From assembly GCA_023362775.1 (NCBI GenBank), contig JALMGJ010000003.1, positions 179,277,725 through 179,341,724 of the forward strand: 64,000 nucleotides of DNA, written 5' to 3'. Within the stretch, counting starts at the first letter, position 1. Every line of letters begins with the position of its first letter. The translations under genes and the position numbers were made by a program. The notes under the pieces were generated by a model that was given only the letters and a program-made list of their open reading frames with translations, did no database searches and had not been told where the DNA came from. This DNA is from Charina bottae (Eukaryota > Chordata > Lepidosauria > Squamata > Charinaidae). Positions 43,724 through 54,945 of this stretch are shown piece after piece.

Positions 43724-43750
43724 AGATGTTGCCTAGCCTGGCAATGAAAC
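43720..43750 (+). ncRNA. Hammerhead-like core overlapping the PLE stop codon
   Basis: CTGAAGA (43720-43726), stem II GTTGCC/GGCAAT (one G-U pair), GAAAC (43746-43750), followed by GTCTGC. The TGA stop of the upstream frame is bases 2-4 of CTGAAGA. Confidence 0.6.
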
Positions 43751-44520
43751 GTCTGCAAGAAAATACCAAGGACTCCACAATATAGGAAATTCTCCAAATG
43801 CATTCATGAAGTCATTCAGATCCATTAGCATCTAGACTGAACCTTGTTAATGGATCCTCCACCCAAACAGAGGTTTATATCAGCCATCAATCTAAACTGG
43901 CAAGGGAGCAACTTGTCCCTGCCAACCTGAAAACCAATTCCATCTGCAGAAAACCAAATCTAACATATGTTCTGCTACATGTGTGGGGCCAAATATTACT
44001 TGGGACAGGTCTATGATGGTAATAGAGGACATGAAATCCTGAGCCACTCCTATCTGGGAAACCATAATGTGGATCCTGAAATCTTCCAGAACAAGAAACA
44101 TAGGGTAATCTAACACACATCCAAGATCACCCTGGCTAGCAAAGTAAGAATGACTGTTAGGCAGGGAAGTGAACAGTACTGTACATTAACAATATTTCTA
44201 TACCGTGCCATCCGTTCAAATGCAGCGTCATGCACTCAGAATTGGCAGACTACCAAATGGAACATTTGGTCAGTAAGATGACATTCCTATAGATCACAGC
44301 CACTCTACACTCCAGTCCTAGTCTGCCATACCGCAGAGTAGCCTGGTAGACAAAACAAGAAAGAATAAATTTCCCCTCTTCTTTCAGTGAGATCTCCACA
44401 ATATATGTCTTGCCAGATGCCTTAACAGTAAATCACCTGGCATTGAAGAGGGAGAACTTTTAGGTTGAAGGGCCAACTATAATTTCACCTTGACTTCCTT
44501 GCTTAGGCTGCAATCTGAAA

Positions 44521-45655
44521 GGAAAGGAGGCCAGATATCAGCCTGCCCACTTTTCTCTGCAACGGTCTGACTGCACCCTTCCAGGATGCATGTATTAGGA
44601 AAGATGCATATAAAAAACAAACATTTCATGCACAGTCTTGAAAATGTCTATAAAGACAAGTCTTTTTTCCTCTCTTACATTGTTAGAATTGGGGATCTAA
44701 AACTAAATATGAGGGAATCAATAGTGGGGGGAAAACAAGCACTACAAACAATACATAATTAAACTGTGAAATATGCTATACTTAGATGTGAGGATGGCCA
44801 TCACTTGAAAGAGTACTTTTTAAAGGACTAGACAAATTCTTGAAGGATCATCAAGACTATTTGATGGCTGTTTATTACCTCCAGAATTATAGACAGCTTA
44901 CATTAAATACTAGCTGTGTGATGAGCCTGCCTCCAGCCATGGCTTCTTGTGGCTCTTCACATATCCATACAAACACCCAAGTAAAACAGTTTCAATTCTT
45001 TGTTGATAGCAGCTGAGGGTAGATATTACTGTTTATTTCCATAGGACACAGTTCTGATAGGAAAGGAAGGAGGGCAGATGGGCTGGTCTCGGTATCAGAT
45101 GCTTTGCTGGCATTACAGGTAGAGTTTTAAACTCTGGGAAATGGAGAAAATGGACTTGGAAAGCTCTAGTGGCTACTGAAGATGGACTGTTGGTTTCAAC
45201 CCAGAGAAAGGGTGGATATTGATCCTAAAATGCATTAGGCAGTGTTTGCACTGCTGAAAGCTCCTTAGTTCATGAGTGGTCTGAAGTCAACAAAGCATTT
45301 GAGAGCACAATCTGGGAGAAGAGTGCCAAAGAGGACTGGTGCAGGACCTAATCTACTGATTGCAGAGGACCTTGGGTGGTGTAAAAAGATCAAAGGTTTT
45401 ACTTGCCAAACAATCACTGGCTAGATCAACCCCAGCTGCCAGTTCATCTGACTTGGAGAGAAAGAAAGAATACTGCCATTAATTCTTCACTATAGAATTA
45501 AGAAGAGTAGGTAGGGGTACAGTTAGAATAGTGCACACATATGTTAAATGTGTATCATAATCTGCATGTATATACTGTAGATGCCTAGAACTGAGTAGAG
45601 CTGGAAGATGGAGTTCAGGGAAAAATATCTAATTTGTACTTTTGAAATACTGTTT
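44521..45655. other. No feature seen
   Basis: About 1.1 kb without recognisable coding or repeat content. Confidence 0.6.
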
Positions 45656-45659
45656 TATA

Positions 45660-45851
45660 GAGGAGGAGGAGGAGGAGGAGGAGGAGGAGGAGGAGGAAGA
45701 AGAAGAAGAAGAAGAAGAAGAAGAAGAAGAAGAAGAAGAAGAAGAAGAAGAAGAAGAAGAAGAAGAAGAAGAAGAAGAGGAGGAGGAGGAGGAGGAGGAG
45801 CAACAGCAGCAGCAGCAGCAGCAGCAACAGCAACAGCAGCAGCAGCAGCAA
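45660..45851. repeat. Compound trinucleotide array (GAG)n(GAA)n(GAG)n(CAG)n
   Basis: About 11 GAG units, about 27 AAG/GAA units (45695-45776), about 8 GAG units, then about 17 CAG/CAA units (45801-45851). The purine-only part is about 140 nt. Long acidic or serine-rich frames here are repeat artefacts. Confidence 0.97.
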
Positions 45852-46277
45852 CTACTATGGTGGTAAAAAGAACAAGTGGTGGCTGTAAAGCACACTTGCA
45901 AAGCTTGAGGCTGAGGAAATGAATCTGCCTTTGCTATGTTTTATCAGCTGTTTGAATAAAATGGGGAAAAAAACTGGAATTCTGATTTGCACTGCTTCTT
46001 TAAGCAAATCCTCTGATTCTTCAAACAGACCCCATGACAAGCTGCTAAGGAACACTGAGAAGGCTTTCACCCTCTTTTTCATGTCTGTGAGCTTCCTGAA
46101 TGCATTGGGTTGACCACCGCATGACATACAATGTTTGACTATCTGAGCTGTTCACTTGGCCAACAGGGTCCTCTTATGTTGTGATTGGGCTTGTTCTTAA
46201 ACAATTATTCAGGTATTTGTCAGAAGACTGCAGAACTGAAAGTTGTCATAATTTAAATTATTAAGTACAACTCTATA

Positions 46278-46520
46278 CAGAGAACCAGTTTAGTGTAGTG
46301 GTTATGGCATCAGGCTAGAAACTGGGAGACCATGAGTTCTAGTCCCATCTTAGGCATGAGGCCAGCTGGGGTGACCTTGGGCCAGTCACTCTCTCTCAGC
46401 CCTAGGAAGAAGGCAATGGCAAACCACTTCTGAAAAACCTTGCCAAGGAAACTGCAGAGACTTGTCCAGGTAGTCACCAGGAGTCAAAAAGTGACTCAAG
46501 GGCACCAAAAAAAGAAAAAA
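46278..46520 (+). mobile_element. tRNA-SINE with CORE-like middle and a distinct 3' tail
   Basis: Head GAGAACCAGTTTAGTGTAGTGG, middle GGGTGACCTTGGGCCAGTCACTCTCTCTCAG, then a different 3' part: AAGGCAATGGCAAACCACTTCTG, CCTTGCCAAGGAAACTG, GTCACCAGGAGTCAAAAAGTGACTCAAGGGCACC. This 3' part resembles RTE/BovB-type tails, unlike the other CORE-like copies. Confidence 0.78.
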
Positions 46521-47947
46521 AAGCCCACCTCTATACATGTGTACACATTAATCACACATTTCCCAGTCCATTTCCCCATTCCTCCGTCCTTAATACTCAA
46601 AGATCCCTACCTTGTAGCAGAATTTAAGTTCAAAAAAGCTACTCACTGAAGAGGTTTTCAGCTGTTTCCAATGGGAGACTTTTTAAAAGCCTAACTACTG
46701 TATGTGCAGAATGGAGTCAGAATCTGGTCAAAGAAGCCAATTGCCCAATCAGTATTATAGCATAAAAGAGGGGGGGGGTCCTTCTCCAAATTTCCTAGCA
46801 AGCTGAGAATTGAGGAGCAGGATTTACTTAGAATGTTGGACTTGAAACAGAGAGATCTGGCAGTAGTAACATTTATCTGATGAACCTGATGGTTATGTTC
46901 TTTCAACCTAAGTAATCTCCCTAGGCTCTCCCAACTGTAAAGTAGGCTAACCCTAAAAATGCCACTATGAGCTTCTTAGAAGAATAAGATATCACATATG
47001 ACAGTTAAAGAAGACCACCAATAGAAAATTAAAATGGCTAAATGGGTAGGAGGACAGCTCTATGTGGATACAATGACTGAATATTTTCCCCTTCTCTCCC
47101 CCCCCCCGCCCCGGTCCTACATTGGAAGAAAGATAAGAAAATGAACCTTGCAAAGTATATCAGAGTTCATATTCTTAATGTTTCAGAAACAGAATGAACA
47201 AACTGTTCCCATTAATCAAAATCGGTATCTAATTGCATATTGCAGATTCAACAGTGTACCCAAGTGCAACCAGTTGTTTGTGAAACCTTGCTGAAATCTC
47301 CAGAACTTTCCGGACACTGGCAAAACATACCTTGAATTTGCCGATGCAGCCTTTATGTTTATACTCTGAGCGTTACTCATCAATAATGCACTATAGCCCC
47401 ATCCAGTCTGGATTTTGCCCTTTAGAAATGGCAGGACCCCAGCCCATCGCATTCCACGGCTGCAATTAAATTGCCCAGTCAACTGCCTACTTGCTAGCCC
47501 CTTGCTTCTGCTGTCCAATGAAATGCAACAGCCCAAATGGGATTAGAACCCAAAGTTTTATCATCTTAGCAACACGCTGAGACAATCAGCAATTAGCTTA
47601 AGCAGAAGGTCCGGTAATGTCACCGAACTGCAGGGAAAGCACAAGTGATGTGTGAAACAACTATGTTCCCAGAAAGAAAGATAAACCTTATTGGGAAAAG
47701 TTCAACTTTTAAAAGAGCCTGAAGTGAGCTGACTAAAAAAAGAGTTTTAATTACTCTTGGAGATAAAGCAGGTCCTTGAGAGTTTATGCTCCCAGCAAAA
47801 GTATTCCTCCCAGCAAAAGTAGCTGGACAGGGAAATTGTTGTTGATTAGTTACTATTTACCCAATCCTGTTCTTCTTTTGGTTCTTATTTATAACAGGCA
47901 AGATGAAATGTGGAAACAATCAAGGGGAGGGGGGTGTTTAAAGGCAA
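46521..47947. other. No feature seen
   Basis: Contains a C10-rich run near 47098. No gene or family recognised. Confidence 0.6.
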
Positions 47948-48286
47948 GGGGCGTGGTGGCTCAGCGGGTAAGACGCCAGGCTTGTCGATCGGAAGATTGC
48001 AAGTTCGGAGGTTCGAATCCCTAGCCCCGCGTGACGGAGTGAGCTTCCGCACTACCCCAGCTCTTGCCAACCTAGCAATTCGAAAGCATGCAAATGCAAG
48101 TAGATTAATAGGTACCACTTCGGTGGGTAGGTAACAGCGTTCCGTGTGCGTCATGCCGGCCACATGACTGTGGAAGCGTCTTCGGACAACGCTGGCTCTT
48201 GGGCTAACAAACGGAGATGAGCACCGGCCCCTAGAGTCAGACACGACTGCACAAAATGTGCGGGGGGTACCTTTACCTTTACCTTA
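47948..48286 (+). mobile_element. Sauria-type SINE, full length
   Basis: GGGGCGTGGTGGCTCAGCGGG head with A and B boxes, body, BovB-like block GAGTCAGACACGACTGC and tail ACCTTTACCTTTACCTTA. A clear flanking duplication was not found. Confidence 0.93.
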
Positions 48287-49609
48287 TAATATACGGTGGT
48301 TACTCCCTTTATTTTAATTTCCTCACCATTCCTTGAATATGAAAGTGTTGATTAACATCAACATTTTTAAATAAGTTGGAGGGGAAAGTTCATTATTTAA
48401 GTTAATTACATAAAGATTCAAAGCAAAGATTCACGTGTGCATATTTGTGTGTGTCATACAAGAACTTTGCTCCTATGATTGTCTCCCTTTGCTGAAAATA
48501 AACTTAATGAGTAATGTAAGAGGAAAAGCTATCATAGAATACTACAGTATTCACTGTAGTGAAGACTACAATACAGGGAAATCAAGCAAAGACAGTGGCA
48601 ATCTTCTTCACCCTTAAATGCCAGAAGTTTTAAAAAATGGTTATTATTCTATTTGTTAAAATGTAAACGGGCAAAAATATTTCATACTCAGGGGAAAAAA
48701 TCGGTATATACAGATGTTACAGCTTTAGTATTAATCATAGAATCAATCATCTCATTATTATAAACACTACAGAGTATTTATTATGAAGTCATATAGAGAG
48801 AAAATATATTCTACTTTCTACTAACAAGGATAGCTAGCAACATTTATTTAAAATGTTATGTTTATTAAAGTTATTCTCCCTATTTTGTGTCATGTCTCCA
48901 TTCTCCCTGCAGTATCTGTTATGGTTTTCCCCACTGGTCCCTATGATATTGCACCGTGATGTTGCAGCTGCTGTATATTTGAGGCAGTACCAATCTCTCA
49001 CTGTAGAACCATTCTCAGAGAGACAAACCCAGGGATTAAACTTTGTTGGGAGATAAAAGTCGCCTTATGCTTTTAATGGGAATGTTAGAATTACATCATA
49101 TAACCCGGGAACTCTGGAATTCATGTTATATGGATTAGCTTTTTCTGCTCATTGCACAGTCTAATAAAAGAAAACAAGAAAGGTTCATAGTCCTCATATG
49201 AGTACATGAGTTCAAGATATAAGAAAACAAGATAAAACAGGGGGGGGGGAGGAGATAGATGGGATAAAGAGGAAGCTGATACTCTATTTGTATCTGTCCA
49301 CATATATGGTATTCCTTATATTCCTTATATTGTAATGTTCCATACTCTACACAGTACGAATTTTGTTTTGAAAAAGATGAGCAACAAACAGTTTTCCCAC
49401 TTGTTTGAAGTAAGGTATTATTTGCCCCAGAGGATGGTCTGATCTTTAGAAGAACGCATAAATAGGATGGGGAGGGGAGAAAGACCCCTATCCTTCTATC
49501 TGGACTTAAGGATCCTTATTTTTATACCTTGATTTAAGGATCAATTAGCCACACACACACCAAAAGAAATGCTGTGCTGTCAATTGGTTTCTATATATGG
49601 ACTGGCAAA
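48287..49609. other. No feature seen
   Basis: AT-rich, G runs near 49240, no recognised content. It precedes the CpG island. Confidence 0.65.
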
Positions 49610-50620
49610 AATAAGTCTGGGGGGCGAAGTTCGTTGCTGTTAACTCCCGACCGGCATCGGTCCCTTTCTCTTAGGAATCCGGGAAGAGAGGAGAGAAGCC
49701 GGAGGCAGAGGACGGGGTCTCTGATGCGATGGGTGGTCGAACCGAAGCTAAACGAGGTAATAAAAATCCTCCAGGCCGGCAGGCGGCTGCTGCTGCTGCC
49801 GCCGCCGCCGAAAAGGGATGGGTGGGTGAAACCAGCGCTTCGTAAGGGTTGCGCACACGCACACCCAGAGTGACCCTGTAAAGCGCGGACCCGGGAAGGG
49901 CGAGAGAGCGATCGACGGGTTTCTTCAGCCCAGAAGAGGCCAAGCCCGTCCAAGGCTCCCGGTGGGGGGAAACTGGCACACGCCCGCAGGAACGCGGGTC
50001 TCCCGGCGTTCAAGCAGAAAAGACGGGTGGCATTTAACTCCGTGGCGGAATGGCTACCCCTATTCGTCTGGTGATAGCCTGGCGGGGCAGAAGCCCATCA
50101 GGGCAGCGTCCCTTCCCTCTGACCTCAAATCAAGGACAGGACAGCGTTTCCTCCGGCGCATCCTTAGTCCGCTATGGCGAGGCTCACGGAATTCCCTCGG
50201 GTCCCTTCGCTCTCCCCTTCCCTTTCCAGCGCGGAGACCGCTCAAATACTGGGCGCCGAAGTGCGGCGTCTCACCTGCGAGCTGTTTGTGGCCCCACGCT
50301 CAGTCCTCGTTTCCCGGTTTCCGCAGGAAAAGTGCTGCGAAGTAGAACCGCTGCGGGACACGGCAACGTTTGCCCGGCTTCGAAGGAACCAGGTCTGCGG
50401 AGCGCTTCGGAGCGCTTGGAAACCCTTAAGAGCGACGGCGAGCTCCCAGCCGAGCCAAGGCTTCGCCACCTGCAGAGCGGCAATGGTGCTTGCCTTCGGA
50501 AACTGACTGACTGACCTACCGGGGCATGCTAGCCACGCCCTCGCTCTCAAAAGCGTCTCCCTATTGGCGGCTCGTCGGATCCCACTCGCTTCCCCCTCCC
50601 TCTCTGGTGTGCGCAATCTG
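49610..50620. promoter_or_regulatory. Orphan CpG island; possible host promoter and first exon
   Basis: About 1 kb with dense CpG in otherwise CpG-poor DNA, without terminal repeats or target duplications that would make it a transposon. Features: a (GCC)n-like CGCCGCCGCCG run near 49800, an inverted CCAAT box (CCCTATTGGCGG) at about 50560-50571, and GC-rich sequence to about 50620. A possible splice donor (AAG|GTGACAG) lies at about 50749 on the plus strand. Several frames on both strands exist, but none resembles a known protein, so neither direction nor product can be given. Confidence 0.6.
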
Positions 50621-52394
50621 GACGCTGCTGCTTTTTGCAGGAGGGAATGAAAGGGATTCCGAGGATAGGCAGAGGAGCCTGCCTTCGAAGATCTGCTGTC
50701 GTTGGCTCAGGACGACGGAAGGCTCTTTTATTTGGAAGAAACTAAAGGTGACAGTAGCAAATCACTTCTGTACTGGTGTCAAGAAGACGGCTTGGATCTG
50801 TTGACGTAGCTGGCAGGAATCGAGCTCGATTCGAGAGCCTTTTAATCTTTAAAGCAGCTTATAACTTTTTAAAAGAGATGCTGAGGGAAGGAGTAGAAAA
50901 AAAATGGCATCTGTTTGGTGCGCCTGGGAGAACAGCTCATCACAGGAAATAAAAACATCTTTATCTCTTGGGTACAACAAAGCTGGTGCAGGTGTTCTCC
51001 ACCCATGCCATTAAAGGTATGTGTCTTCAGATCCCCACAGATCCACATACAGCACTTCAAATTACAAGGCTACTGGCGAGAGAGAGAAAAAATAAACAAG
51101 AAACAATATGCCTGAGCAGCTTATTGCTCAAGGAGGGAGGGAGGGAAGGAGGGAGGGAGAGAAGGAAGGAAGGTTCATGTCATGCATGAACCTTCTCCAA
51201 CCCTTCCAGTTAATGTTGGACTTTGATTCCATAATCCAAGGAGTGATGAGAGTTGCAAGCTAACCCATGTGCAGGATCCTCAGTTGCCATATTCATGGGT
51301 ACAGAATTACATAAGAGACTGGGCATATAGAAAACATGTAGCTTTTTACAGGTGGGAAATGCAGACAGTGAGACTGATTCCAAGAATAGCCGAGTAATTC
51401 ATAGCAGAGAACTATAAACTTGTAAAGTATACCTTCACAATGCCTGGCTAATCATTGTCACTTGCTGACCATTGTCAGCTTCCCTCTACTGTTACATAAT
51501 CAACCAACTCTTCTGCCTACAACCCTAAGGGCAAGACAGGTAGCACAGCTGTGAACTTTATTCCCTTCCTGAAATTGCTGCCTTGCTACTACAGGGCTTG
51601 CTAGTTGCACTGGGAACAAACATGACTATATTGTTGGAATCTGGCAAATCAAGCATGCCTCATTAGCATATGGGTGATTGCTCTAGGAGGCAAACTCTGT
51701 GCCAGAGGAAGCTGCTTGTTGCCCCTCCTACTTTCTCTTCTCTCTCTCTGATTCTTCCACCATCGAGGGGGAAGCAGCATGTGGCTGCTCCTCTCCATGG
51801 AGAGGCCATGTGCTAGGCTTCAAGCCCCTTTCTCCATGCACCCTCTGGCAGCAAACAGGGCCAGAGGTATACAGTTTAGGGAACAGAAAGAAGAACTAAA
51901 ACCAATTTTCTACTGAAATGGTTGTACCTGGACTGAATAAATGTAAGAACTCTTTTGTACTTACTTTTTGTACCTGCAATGTCTAAGCGTGTGTTTCTTT
52001 ATACTTGGGTGGGCTAAAAGTGTAAGAATAAGAACCTGAATCTCTCTAACGTGCTCACAGGCTGTGTTTTTAAACAATATTCTTTTTCTGCACACGAGTT
52101 TATACAACGTTAAGCTCTGCTCCATTCACTGGTTCTAACAGGCTACTGAATGATCTTCATATATCTGGGTAAGTGAAGTTGCTTCTAGACATTCAGTTCC
52201 TGGTACCACTCAAAAGATTCCATCTTTCTCTTTTTAAAGGTTTTTCTTTTTGAGGAAAGGAGGAAGGGAATTAGTGAAGAAATGCTGTTTCCCTTTCTTT
52301 TATTTGAATATTTCCCCAAACCCATATAATTCTGTAAATGTGACAGGGTGATTGCACCATCTCATCTGAGATAATTTAAAATAAACTAACCAGT
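50621..52394. other. No gene seen; GGGA/GGAA repeat
   Basis: Contains GGGAGGGAGGGAAGGAGGGA (51135 onward) and otherwise unremarkable sequence. If the CpG island is a plus-strand promoter, this would be first-intron DNA. Confidence 0.6.
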
Positions 52395-52650
52395 TATTTA
52401 TTTATTTATTTTATTTTATCCCGGCTTTATTATTTTTATAAATAACTTAAGGTGGCGAACATACCTAATACTCCTTCCTCCTCCTATTTTCCCCACAACA
52501 GCAACCCTGTGAGGTGAGTTGGGCTGAGAGAGAGTGACTGGCCCAAGGTCACCCAGCCGGCTTTCATGCCTAAGGTGGGACTAGAACTCACAGCCTTCTG
52601 GTTTCTAGCCCAGCACCTTAACCTCTAGACCAAACTGGCTCTCTCAGTTA
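52395..52650 (-). mobile_element. MIR/CORE-like SINE, antisense, nearly complete
   Basis: (TTTA)n tail in reverse, then TTTTCCCCACAACAGCAACCCTGTGAGGTG, GAGAGTGACTGGCCCAAGGTCACCCAGCCGGC, CCAGCACCTTAACCTCTAGACCAAACTGGCTCTC. The clearest copy of this family in the window. Confidence 0.88.
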
Positions 52651-53804
52651 TGCTCATCTTGTCATTTATTAGCCATTTCAAAAGTTGTATGGATCACACA
52701 CATCCTGTGCCTTGTCCTGCCAGCACACTTCTGTGCATAATTCACTAATGAACAAATTCCCAATTAGAACTGTGTTGTTGTTGCCCACAAATAGATACCC
52801 TAGATGATGAGAAGAAGAAGAAAAGAACATTTCATTGGGAATTCTAGTTGTATTGGCTTTATCTTCATAGGGTAGCACCAAAGAATTGTTCCAAAATTTA
52901 TGCTATATAAATCAGTATGCAATTTATTCTGTTTTTGTTAAGGGAGTTTTGTAGCATTTTCAGAGACTTCTCAACAGAAATAGGCTGATCTAAAAAGTGT
53001 AGAGTATTCGATTTTCTCTACCTATATTTTTGTTTCAGATTTATGGACAATACTCTTGTAGATTTATAATGCAGAAGCAAGATCAATGGTTGGCTTGCTT
53101 CAATTTCACTTAGTTATAGGCTCTACTTAGAAATCAGAAACCTAGGCACTGTAATCTTTTGAAGATATTTTTATACATATTCTCTAAGCATAGGAAAGTA
53201 AATAAACATGATTTATGGATGTTCTTCAGTTAAGTTTGTGGAAGTGAAAGAAAGCTTATCCTCATTCTCTTAACTGCTAGTAATATAGTTATTTGTCTTC
53301 TGTTTATGCTGGTTTAACTGGGACAAATAACCTATATACTGGTGAATTGCTAATTAACAGTATTTGGTCTTATGAACTGCTAATTGACAGTACTTAGTCT
53401 TCTATTTCATTTTAGGCCATGTTCCCTATAGGAGGTGCATTATGGATCCATTCTCTATAGTACAAGGACGAAGTGAAATAGCTTAATCACCCTGCAGCAA
53501 AATATAGTTTTGTTTTGTTTTTGACAAAGACACAACAGTGAACAGCTAATAGTATCCATTAATTGATCTATGTACAGAGTGACCGCAAAGAAAAGCACAA
53601 AACATTTTCTGATTGTTAATGAGCAGAATCATAGGGCTCTAGCTGCACATAGTAGCTGACCACAAGAAAGGCAGGGGAGAATCTTTTTGCTTTCCATGAA
53701 CTAGTTAAACTAGAAGATCAGCTTCTGCCCAATAATTTTATCTCTTTTCCAGGATCTAGGGACGGTATAATGTGTAAAATAATGTGTAAAATAACTGTTT
53801 TGTG
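52651..53804. other. No feature seen
   Basis: AT-rich; no recognised repeat or coding content. Confidence 0.65.
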
Positions 53805-53812
53805 CTGTAGAA

Positions 53813-53938
53813 CAGAGTTTCTCAACCTCAGCAACTTTAAGATGTAGGAGTTCAACTCCCAGAATTCCCCAGACAGCATGGGGAATTCTAGGAGTTGAAG
53901 TCCACATATCTTAAAGTTGCTGAGGTTGAGAAACACTG
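53813..53938. mobile_element. Palindromic hAT MITE (family T3), copy 2
   Basis: A 126-bp palindrome CAGAGTTTCTCAACC...GGTTGAGAAACACTG with perfect 8-bp duplications CTGTAGAA (53805-53812, 53939-53946). Confidence 0.95.
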
Positions 53939-53946
53939 CTGTAGAA

Positions 53947-54366
53947 TGTTCAAATGGATTCAAGTGTTGCAGAACTGAATGTTACCTAGACTTTGCCGAC
54001 TTCAATCCTTTGTACTAAAACTGGATTTATAAAGTCAGCAGCTTAAATACGCAGAAAAATTGTTGGAATTTGTAACTGAGAGGTAGAACAAGTAATTTGC
54101 ATATGTCAACTTTCAGTTAAGAACTCCCTAAGTGAGGTTATAGAAGTATATATATTTACTCAGAAGTAGCTTGTATGCATATTTATATGTCCATTGAATT
54201 CAATAGGACTTAATGTGAGGGCTGGAACTGGCAACATGGGAAACTAGATACTTTGAAAACACACCAGATGCCATCAACAGGCCAGAATGAGAAATGAGTA
54301 GGAAGCAGCCTGTTACAACAAAAGAGCAGGAGAAAGAAACTCAGGACATACAGCTATGTTAGGACA
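53947..54366. other. No feature seen
   Basis: AT-rich flank before the nested PLE/hAT block. Confidence 0.6.
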
Positions 54367-54410
54367 GTTGGGCAGTGTTGGCCTTCAGGGTTAGTGACCA
54401 TGGTCTAGAC

Positions 54411-54717
54411 CAGGGTTTCTCAACCAGGGTTCCATGGAACCCTAGGGTTCCGCAAGAGGTCACTAGGGTTTCCCTGGGAGATTTATTTTAAAAAAAATTA
54501 TTTCAAATTCAGGCAACTTGACATTAAAGAGGTCAGTTTCATTCTTTATTTTTAGTTTAAGAACACGATGAATGCGTGTAATACAGGCCTACCCATGAAA
54601 CGCATATAATAATTTTGTAACTTTTGGCCTATATTTGAGCCTGAATGTGCAGGGGTTCCCCGAGGCCTGAAATATATTTCAAGGGTTCCTTCAGGATCAA
54701 AAAGTTGAGAAAGGCTG
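54411..54717. mobile_element. Nonautonomous hAT (family T4), 307 bp
   Basis: Starts CAGGGTTTCTCAACCAGGG, ends AAAAAGTTGAGAAAGGCTG. 8-bp duplications GTCTAGAC (54403-54410, 54718-54725). Interior AT-rich, with GGTTCC and GGGTTCC motifs near both ends. No coding content. Confidence 0.92.
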
Positions 54718-54797
54718 GTCTAGACAAGGGTTGGCAAACTTTTTATGCCGGGAGCCATTTTGACATGCTCGTGCACATTTTGAAATGCTCAAGAGCC

Positions 54798-54945
54798 AGG
54801 GGGCGGGGTTTGCGGGTGGGGGCCAATCACGTGGAAGGGAGCTGGGTTTGCGGGCGGGGGGCAATCGTGTGGAAGGGGCGGGGTTTGCGGGCGGGGGCCA
54901 ATCGTGTGGAAGGGGCGGGGTTTGCGGGCGGGGGCCAATCACGTG
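54798..54945 (+). repeat. Tandem array of GC-box/CCAAT/E-box units (about 36 bp)
   Basis: Four units of GGGGCGGGGTTTGCGGGC then GGGGGCCAATCACGTGG (some with CGTGTGG). A single further unit lies near the other end of the element (57871-57920). Nearly the same unit, reversed, is repeated in the hAT at 24942. Confidence 0.92.

Larger units (their letters stand above)
43340..43778 (+). mobile_element. Penelope-like element (PLE-C2), 5'-truncated, nested in the LINE
   Basis: Perfect 12-bp duplications AATATAGGAAAT (43328-43339, 43779-43790). Contains the end of the PLE protein, its stop codon, and a pLTR with a hammerhead-like core. There is no inverted left pLTR, so it is a simple 5'-truncated copy. 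Same subfamily as 9360-9472. Confidence 0.9.
41170..44520 (-). mobile_element. Old, nearly complete L2/CR1-type LINE, antisense, with three nested insertions
   Basis: Read on the minus strand from 44.5 to 41.2 kb it follows the LINE order. The endonuclease C-terminal part (frame 43892-44116: FLVLEDFRIH...LSQVIFGPTHVAEHMLDLVF, cf. GDFNIH and SGPTH.....LDLV motifs) comes first. A linker (about 43120-43330) follows. The decayed RT region comes next (about 41900-42400), where TGACCGTATGAAAAGCTGTTAAGAG parallels the ST/VDHG and LLDLSAAFDT codons in reverse. Then comes the RT C-terminus (about 41460-41600). It is interrupted by a CORE-like SINE, a Sauria SINE and a PLE. Nucleotide decay is heavy and no complete frame exists. 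Confidence 0.7.

Noticed and set aside
45608..45922. Poly-Glu, poly-Gly/Arg, poly-Leu and poly-Ser frames
   Set aside because: Direct translation of trinucleotide microsatellites.
49574..50616. Several frames of 90-154 codons in the CpG island
   Set aside because: Both strands and several frames are open because of composition; no motif or homology pattern visible.
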